Shown in pieces: positions 1-4,053 of a stretch of 7,897 nt of DNA; the first letter of the stretch is position 1, and each line of letters starts with the position of its first letter. The DNA comes from Oscillospiraceae bacterium (GTDB taxonomy: Bacteria > Bacillota_A > Clostridia > Oscillospirales > CAG-272), in contig SVSO01000130.1 of NCBI GenBank assembly GCA_015064195.1, positions 1 through 7,897 on the forward strand, read 5' to 3'. The notes under the pieces are model-generated. The model had not been told where the DNA came from. It worked only from the letters and a program-made list of their open reading frames with translations, and did not search any database. A program made the position numbers and the translations under genes.

Positions 1-9
1 AAGGAAGGT

Positions 10-39
10 GGGGTGAAGGGGGTGCAGGGGGAAGAGGGG
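10..39 (+). other. Candidate G-quadruplex motif (four G-runs, 4-nt loops)
   Basis: Four runs of guanine (10-13, 18-22, 27-31, 36-39) of at least four bases each are separated by three loops of exactly four bases (TGAA, TGCA, AAGA). This fits the strict G4-N4 pattern for a four-tetrad intramolecular quadruplex on the plus strand. It lies just past the 3' end of the minus-strand gene, so RNA from that gene would carry the C-rich complement, while DNA or plus-strand readthrough RNA could form the quadruplex. The third and fourth runs are also the left arm of the inverted repeat at 24-86, so the two folds would compete. Folding in vivo is inference. Confidence 0.6.
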
Positions 40-86
40 AGGAAAACTTCGGCGCTTGAGATGGTTTCCGCCCCTCTTCCCCCTGC
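24..86. repeat. Long G+C-rich inverted repeat downstream of the minus-strand gene
   Basis: Positions 24-39 are perfectly complementary to 71-86 (16 bp). After one mismatch (40/70), 41-45 pair with 65-69 (5 bp), leaving a 19-nt loop. The arms are nearly pure purine on one side and pyrimidine on the other. The element begins 12 bp beyond the stop codon of the minus-strand gene, where a terminator is expected. However, the sequence following it in that direction is C-rich without a U-tract, so it is not a classic intrinsic terminator. It may be a U-less terminator, a 3'-end stabiliser, or a dispersed palindromic repeat. Confidence 0.65.
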
Positions 87-98
87 GAAGCAAAGCAT

Positions 99-443
99 TT
101 ATTTAATATAGTAGGTATAATACACCATAATGGTGCGCTCCTTGCCATCATGGGTGAGATCGGGCGCGGTGATGGTGGCGCCGTCATTGCTCATAAATTC
201 CCACGCACGCATTTCGTCGATCTTGCAGCGGAAAACGATGTCCGCCGACGAGAGGACGATAAATTCATCATCCTTGATGGACAGCGAGCCGGCGTGACCG
301 ATGACAAGATCGCTTCCGCCGTCCGGATCACGCTCCGCGCAGTATTTGATGGCACGTCCCGCCAGATGCTTCGCCATATCGCGGCGGAAGGATTTGGAAT
401 TCTCGTTGGTGTTTTTGAACAGTCGCTTGAAAATACCCAGCAT
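99..443 (-). CDS. Hypothetical protein, 114 aa, divergent from the transporter cassette
   Basis: I do not recognise this family. The frame could extend upstream to 548, but the start at 443 is preferred because an AAGGAG ribosome binding site (454-459 on the complement) lies 10 nt upstream, and the extra N-terminal residues come from A+T-rich promoter DNA. The N-terminus (residues 1-35) is basic and probably helical, with several Lys/Arg and no signal peptide or membrane segment. Residues 45-114 look like a small beta-rich domain, with alternating hydrophobic residues (such as GSLSIKDDEFIVL near 52-64), a WEFMSNDG turn at 81-88 and a Tyr-rich end (VYYTYYIK). It is probably cytosolic. The strand pattern is loosely like the PH-like modules of the neighbouring transporters, but that is a weak impression. 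Its divergent position and shared promoter region suggest possible co-regulation with the exporter cassette. Confidence 0.75.
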   Translation of the reverse strand: MLGIFKRLFKNTNENSKSFRRDMAKHLAGRAIKYCAERDPDGGSDLVIGHAGSLSIKDDEFIVLSSADIVFRCKIDEMRAWEFMSNDGATITAPDLTHDGKERTIMVYYTYYIK

Positions 444-495
444 AATGTTGGTTCTCCTTGGATAGATTTGGTAAAATGTAAAATACAGGAAAATA

Positions 496-525
496 TTGAC
501 AGAATGCAGCCGTAATTGGTAAAAT
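496..525 (+). promoter_or_regulatory. Candidate distal plus-strand promoter
   Basis: A perfect sigma-A -35 hexamer TTGACA (496-501) is followed 18 bp later by TAAAAT (520-525), one mismatch from the -10 consensus. Transcription from here would leave a 5' leader of over 200 nt before the ABC gene at 756. The -10 coincides with the second copy of a 10-bp direct repeat (468-477 and 516-525). A+T-rich DNA gives chance matches, so this is a candidate only. Confidence 0.35.
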
Positions 526-613
526 TTAGGACGCGTAAACTGCCGCAATTTTTACAAAATATTCCGACAACTTTGTTCACATCGCCAAAATTTCACAAAT
601 TTCAAAATACCTC

Positions 614-641
614 TTGCAATTTTCGCGTATCATGGTATATT
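614..641 (+). promoter_or_regulatory. Candidate proximal promoter of the transporter cassette
   Basis: TTGCAA (614-619), a 16-bp spacer and TATATT (636-641) preceded by TG one base upstream (extended -10, TGG-TATATT). Initiation would be near 648, about 108 nt before the ATG at 756, placing the 12-bp inverted repeat at the very 5' end of the transcript. Its -10 directly abuts the -10 of the opposing promoter (643-648). Confidence 0.45.
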
Positions 642-642
642 T

Positions 643-671
643 ATTATAACATATCTTATCAAAATCTTCAA
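643..671 (-). promoter_or_regulatory. Candidate promoter of the 114-aa minus-strand gene
   Basis: Read on the minus strand: TTGAAG (671-666), a 17-bp spacer and a perfect TATAAT (648-643) with an extended TGT just upstream. This is the best sigma-A-like promoter in the window. Initiation would be near 636, giving a leader of about 190 nt before the start codon at 443. The element overlaps the opposite promoter and the left arm of the 12-bp inverted repeat. Confidence 0.55.
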
Positions 672-704
672 TGGTTTTTTGCAATGTTTCTTTAAGATAT
701 GTTA
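647..704. repeat. 12-bp perfect inverted repeat in the divergent promoter region
   Basis: TAACATATCTTA (647-658) is the exact reverse complement of TAAGATATGTTA (693-704), with 34 nt between the arms. The left arm touches the minus-strand -10 hexamer and the likely plus-strand start site, and the right arm ends 11 nt before the AGGAG at 715. It could be a two-site operator (arms about 46 bp apart) or a hairpin in the leader RNA just upstream of the ribosome binding site. No regulator gene is visible in the window. Confidence 0.6.
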
Positions 705-714
705 AATCTGGGAA

Positions 715-755
715 AGGAGAAGATCCGACCGGCAACGGTCTGATCGTACACCCTT
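715..755 (+). promoter_or_regulatory. Shine-Dalgarno separated from the start codon by a GCAA-loop hairpin
   Basis: AGGAG (715-719, within AAAGGAGAA) is the only good ribosome binding site before the ABC gene, yet it sits 36 nt from the ATG at 756. A hairpin fills most of the gap: 722-725 pair with 742-745, there is one C/T mismatch (726/741), and 727-731 pair with 736-740 around a GCAA tetraloop (732-735). Folding it out leaves 12 nt between AGGAG and ATG. An in-frame TGA at 741-743 rules out a start further upstream, and no ATG, GTG or TTG lies at normal spacing. The pairing is seen directly; its role in initiation is inferred by analogy with known cases where a stem shortens the distance between ribosome binding site and start codon. 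Confidence 0.55.
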
Positions 756-3227
756 ATGCTGCCACTGGAAAAGCTGACCGAAGAAGCGGCGATCGGATTC
801 CGCGAGAGGGGAATCAATACGGACGATCTGTCGCTTGTGCTGGAGCTTGACCTCGATCATGAGGGCAACTTCGGTGAAACATGGCTGGCATTCGACGCAG
901 GCGCGAAGAAGCTCTACACCATGTCCATCTCATCGGACAACGACACCGCGCAGAAACGCAAGAAGGCAAAACAAGCCCTCGCCGCCGCCAAGGAGAAGGC
1001 GGCAAAGTCCGGCAGGGAAGTAAAGCTCCCCGAAGGAGCTGACCTCCCCGATCTGTTCAAGGACGCCGTTTTTGCGGAATACAACATGAAAAAAGTGTCC
1101 GATCCTTACGTGGACAACTTTGTTTCCTCCAATCGCCTGCTGGCCAAGGATCATCCCACGGAGGTGGAGATCCTCCCGGCGGATGTGCACCTCGATTTTG
1201 ACGAGGAAAAACACCGCCAGAAGGAGCGGGATGCCACCGCTACCACCATCGTTATCGCCTATTCCACCAACGCCAGAAAGCGCAAGCTGTTCGCCTTCAT
1301 CGACATCATGAACCGCCTTGTGCGCGGCGACAATGTGAAAAGTGACGACCCCATCTTCGAGCAGTTCAACGCAAAATGCCCGAAATGCGGACGCGCATAT
1401 GCCGATCAGGAGCGCAAGATCTGCGATCACTGTACCAATCGTTCCGCCGTTTTCTTCCGGCTGTTCCACTATTTCAAGCCCTTCAAGCTTCAGCTGGGCA
1501 CCGTGCTTCTCTGTATGCTGGCATCCTCCGGCATCCAGCTCATCAACCCCATCCTGTCAAGCCAGATCCTGTACGATCAGGTCATCTCGCAGCCGGGCGT
1601 GGTTGCGGGCAGAGAAGTGGGCCGCTGGCACAATGAGACCGCGCTGTTCATCGTTATCGGCATCATCTTCGCCGTTGCGATTCTGTCCCTGGTCGTATCT
1701 ATCGTCCAGAACCGGGCAAATGCCACCATGTCCACCAAGGTGACGCTCAACATGAAGATGGACATCTTCACCGCGCTTCAGTCCCTGTCCCTGTCCTTCT
1801 TCAACAACAACCAGACCGGTAAGCTCATCACCCGCGTCAACTACGACGCCGACCGCATCCGCGCCTTCTTCATCGACGGCGTGCCCCATTTCGTCATCAA
1901 TGCGGTCAACTTCATCGGCCTGACCATCTTCCTGTTTTCCCTCAACTGGCAGCTGACGCTCATCGTGTTCATCCCCGTGCCGATCATCGTCTGCATCTTC
2001 AAATTCGCCCTGCCCAAGCTCTGGCGCGCCCTCAGCAAGCAGTGGCGGCACTCGTCCAGCCTGAACGCCATGCTGGGCGACTCGCTGACGGGCATCCGCG
2101 TGGTCAAAGCCTTCTCCAAGGAGGCGGAGGAGACCGCACGCTTCTACGAGAATGCGGAAAAGCTGACCAAGGCTAATTTACAGGCAAACCTCATCTCGCT
2201 GACCATCTTCCCGGTGGTGGGCGTGCTCATCGGTCTGTCAAGCCAGGTCATCTGGGGATTTGGCGGCATCCAGGTCATGGATCAGAACATGACCTACGGT
2301 CAGTTCGCTACATATCTCGGCTACATCGGCATGATCTTCGGCCCGCTCAATTTCTTCACCAACTTCACCAATCAGGTGACGGATACGGCCAACTGCGCAC
2401 AGCGTATGTTTGAGATCATTGATGCCATTCCGGAGATCACCGATGCCAAGGAGCCGGTGGTGCTGGAGCGTCTGGCAGGCGACATCGAATTCTCCAACGT
2501 ATGCTTCCACTACGCGGCAAACCGTCCCATCCTCAAGAATGTTTCGCTGAAAATCAATGCGGGCGATCACATCGGCCTTGTGGGTCATACCGGTTCGGGC
2601 AAATCCACCATCGCCAATCTGATCAACCGCCTCTACGACACCATCAGCGGCACCATCTCCATCGACGGTCACAACGTGAAGGAGATCGCCACCCAGTCCC
2701 TGCGCAAGAATATTTCCATCGTATCCCAGGAGATCTTCCTGTTTAAAGGCACCATCGCCGACAACATCCGCTATGCCCGTCCCGATGCCACCATGGAGGA
2801 GGTCATCGCGGCGGCGAAAGCGGCAAATGCCCACGATTTCATCCTCCGTCTGCCGGAGGGCTACGAAACGCTGGTCGGCACGGGCAGCCGTTCGCTCTCC
2901 GGCGGTGAACAGCAGCGCATTTCCATCGCCCGCGCACTTCTGCTTGCGCCGTCCATCCTCATCCTCGATGAAGCGACGGCGGCCATGGACACGGAGACGG
3001 AGCGGCTGATCCAGGATGCGCTCACCTCGCTCATCGAAGGCCGCACCACCATCACCATCGCGCACCGCCTGTCCACGCTGAAGGACTGCAACAAGCTGTT
3101 CGTCATCGAAAACGGCGAGATCGCGGAGGAAGGCTCACACGCCGAGCTGATCGAAAAGAAGGGCGTATTCTTCCGGCTGTACACGCTCCAGAATGAGGCG
3201 AACAAGAAGATAATCGCCGGAATGTAG
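756..3227 (+). CDS. ABC exporter half-transporter with N-terminal PH-like region and zinc ribbon (823 aa)
   Basis: A fused membrane and ATPase subunit of the type IV (ABCB-like) exporter class, expected to pump an unknown substrate out of the cytoplasm. It is about 230 residues longer than ordinary half-transporters because of its N-terminus. Residues 28-191 resemble a bacterial PH-like fold with two charged insertions (about 60-105, Lys/Ala-rich, and 132-160). A zinc ribbon follows with C208, C211, C223 and C226. Six membrane helices lie at roughly 246-268, 296-318, 375-396, 398-417, 480-502 and 520-540. The ATPase domain is intact: Walker A GHTGSGKST (610-618), Q658, signature LSGGE (714-718), Walker B with catalytic E739, and H770. 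ATG 756 is the first possible start after an in-frame TGA, although its Shine-Dalgarno is 36 nt away (see 715-755). It is a paralogue of the protein at 4054 and probably its partner. Substrate unknown; the ABC exporter call is near certain, the PH-like call is inference. Confidence 0.95.
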   Translation: MLPLEKLTEEAAIGFRERGINTDDLSLVLELDLDHEGNFGETWLAFDAGAKKLYTMSISSDNDTAQKRKKAKQALAAAKEKAAKSGREVKLPEGADLPDLFKDAVFAEYNMKKVSDPYVDNFVSSNRLLAKDHPTEVEILPADVHLDFDEEKHRQKERDATATTIVIAYSTNARKRKLFAFIDIMNRLVRGDNVKSDDPIFEQFNAKCPKCGRAYADQERKICDHCTNRSAVFFRLFHYFKPFKLQLGTVLLCMLASSGIQLINPILSSQILYDQVISQPGVVAGREVGRWHNETALFIVIGIIFAVAILSLVVSIVQNRANATMSTKVTLNMKMDIFTALQSLSLSFFNNNQTGKLITRVNYDADRIRAFFIDGVPHFVINAVNFIGLTIFLFSLNWQLTLIVFIPVPIIVCIFKFALPKLWRALSKQWRHSSSLNAMLGDSLTGIRVVKAFSKEAEETARFYENAEKLTKANLQANLISLTIFPVVGVLIGLSSQVIWGFGGIQVMDQNMTYGQFATYLGYIGMIFGPLNFFTNFTNQVTDTANCAQRMFEIIDAIPEITDAKEPVVLERLAGDIEFSNVCFHYAANRPILKNVSLKINAGDHIGLVGHTGSGKSTIANLINRLYDTISGTISIDGHNVKEIATQSLRKNISIVSQEIFLFKGTIADNIRYARPDATMEEVIAAAKAANAHDFILRLPEGYETLVGTGSRSLSGGEQQRISIARALLLAPSILILDEATAAMDTETERLIQDALTSLIEGRTTITIAHRLSTLKDCNKLFVIENGEIAEEGSHAELIEKKGVFFRLYTLQNEANKKIIAGM

Positions 3228-3248
3228 CAAAAACGCAGGCGTTTTTGC
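3227..3248 (+). terminator. Hairpin overlapping the stop codon; weak terminator or attenuator candidate
   Basis: GCAAAAACG (3227-3235) pairs perfectly with CGTTTTTGC (3240-3248) around the four-base loop CAGG; the first G is the last base of the TAG stop. The stem is 9 bp but mostly A-T, and the T-run lies inside the 3' arm rather than after it, so termination would be partial at best. It is the first of a series of hairpins filling the gap before the DUF1854 gene. Confidence 0.45.
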
Positions 3249-3250
3249 TT

Positions 3251-3344
3251 GGAAGAATCCCTTTTGCGGCCTTGAGCCGCAAACGTCGGAGACCGGAATT
3301 CTTCCCGCGTTGGTGCGCCGGGGTGAAATTGGTGCGAGCAACGC
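3251..3344 (+). other. Structured intercistronic region with nested and tandem hairpins
   Basis: Three sets of pairing are visible. An outer stem pairs 3251-3258 with 3298-3305 (8 bp), extended past a bulged A3297 by 3259-3260 with 3295-3296. Inside it, 3263-3270 pair with 3276-3283 (8 bp, loop CTTGA). Next to it, 3307-3312 pair with 3339-3344 (6 bp) and enclose 3315-3319 with 3331-3335 (5 bp including one G-T). The span has no gene on either strand that I can support. It could be a structured RNA controlling the downstream genes, a processing site, or a copy of a palindromic element dispersed in the genome. The DUF1854 ribosome binding site lies about 25 nt further on and outside the folds. 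Confidence 0.5.
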
Positions 3345-3384
3345 AATGAAAAAAACTCCATGAATAGGAAAAGGAGAAATCATC

Positions 3385-4029
3385 ATGGCTGAACAGGAAA
3401 AGAAGCAGGTGAACGAATCTGCGAAATCGGATAAAAAAGAAGAAAAAAAGGTGAAGAACGACATTCTGGGCGACGGCTCGGATGACGGCGATCTGATCCT
3501 TGAAAACGAGCGCGTTTCCATCGATCTCACCATGGAAAACGCCAAATTCTCCCGTTCGGGCGGCGGACTCATTTCACTGGAGATCACCAATGCCGACGGT
3601 GAGAAGGAATTCTTTGAGCGCGTGGTCATCCTCCGCTCCTTCCCGGTGACGAACCCGAGCGAATTTCTCTCCGTGCGCCAGCCCGATTCCAAAAAGCAGG
3701 GCCGCGGCAAGGAGATCGGCATGATCCGCAGAATGAGCGACTTTGACGAGGCTTCGCAGGCACTCTTTTTGGAGGAGCTTGACCGCCGCTATTTCACCCC
3801 TCAGATCGCGAAGATCATTACGGTGAAGGAAAAATTCGGCTACCTCTACTGGGATGTCATCACCACTGCGGGAAGCGTCACCTTCGTCATGAACAACCCG
3901 TTCTCCAACATCCGCATCCTTGAGGACGGCCGTATTCTGATAAACGACATCGACGGCAACATTTTCGAGATTCATGATCCGGCGAAGCTGGATGCCGCCA
4001 GCCTGAAAAAGATCGAGATTTACCTGTAA
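3385..4029 (+). CDS. DUF1854 family protein, ABC transporter accessory (214 aa)
   Basis: A soluble cytosolic protein of the DUF1854 family, whose biochemical role is not established. The first 28 residues are a charged Lys/Glu-rich tail, probably disordered. The family region spans about 60-214: an ISLEITNADGEKEF segment near 63-76, a short SFPVTNP turn (85-91), the characteristic ELDRRYFTPQI (131-141), WDVITTAGSVTF (156-167) and ILINDIDGNIFEI (184-196), ending in a helix that begins KLDAASL. There is no signal peptide or membrane segment. AAAAGGAG (3369-3376) sits 8 nt before ATG. It lies between two ABC exporter genes, 24 bp ahead of the second, the arrangement expected for a dedicated subunit. 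From memory, family members in proteobacteria are annotated as cyanophycin metabolism-associated alongside an ABC transporter; nothing here indicates cyanophycin. The family call rests on recalled motifs, not a search. Confidence 0.9.
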   Translation: MAEQEKKQVNESAKSDKKEEKKVKNDILGDGSDDGDLILENERVSIDLTMENAKFSRSGGGLISLEITNADGEKEFFERVVILRSFPVTNPSEFLSVRQPDSKKQGRGKEIGMIRRMSDFDEASQALFLEELDRRYFTPQIAKIITVKEKFGYLYWDVITTAGSVTFVMNNPFSNIRILEDGRILINDIDGNIFEIHDPAKLDAASLKKIEIYL

Positions 4030-4053
4030 ATCCGACAAAAAGGAGAAAAACGC

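Noticed and set aside
150..515. A 121-codon plus-strand open frame over the hypothetical gene
   Set aside because: No ribosome binding site, overlaps the better-supported minus-strand gene, and ends in the promoter region.
444..548. N-terminal extension of the minus-strand hypothetical protein to a start at 548
   Set aside because: The extension is translated from A+T-rich promoter-like DNA, while the start at 443 has an AAGGAG at good spacing.
679..707. Possible promoter TTGCAA-N17-TTAAAT
   Set aside because: Its start site would fall at about 714, inside the ribosome binding site, leaving no usable leader.
2238..3065. A 275-codon minus-strand frame opposite the first ABC ATPase domain
   Set aside because: Antisense shadow of conserved ATPase sequence; its product has no family features.
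3346..3363. Five-codon ORF (MKKTP) just before the DUF1854 gene, as a leader peptide
   Set aside because: No Shine-Dalgarno sequence before it and no run of regulatory codons; likely chance.
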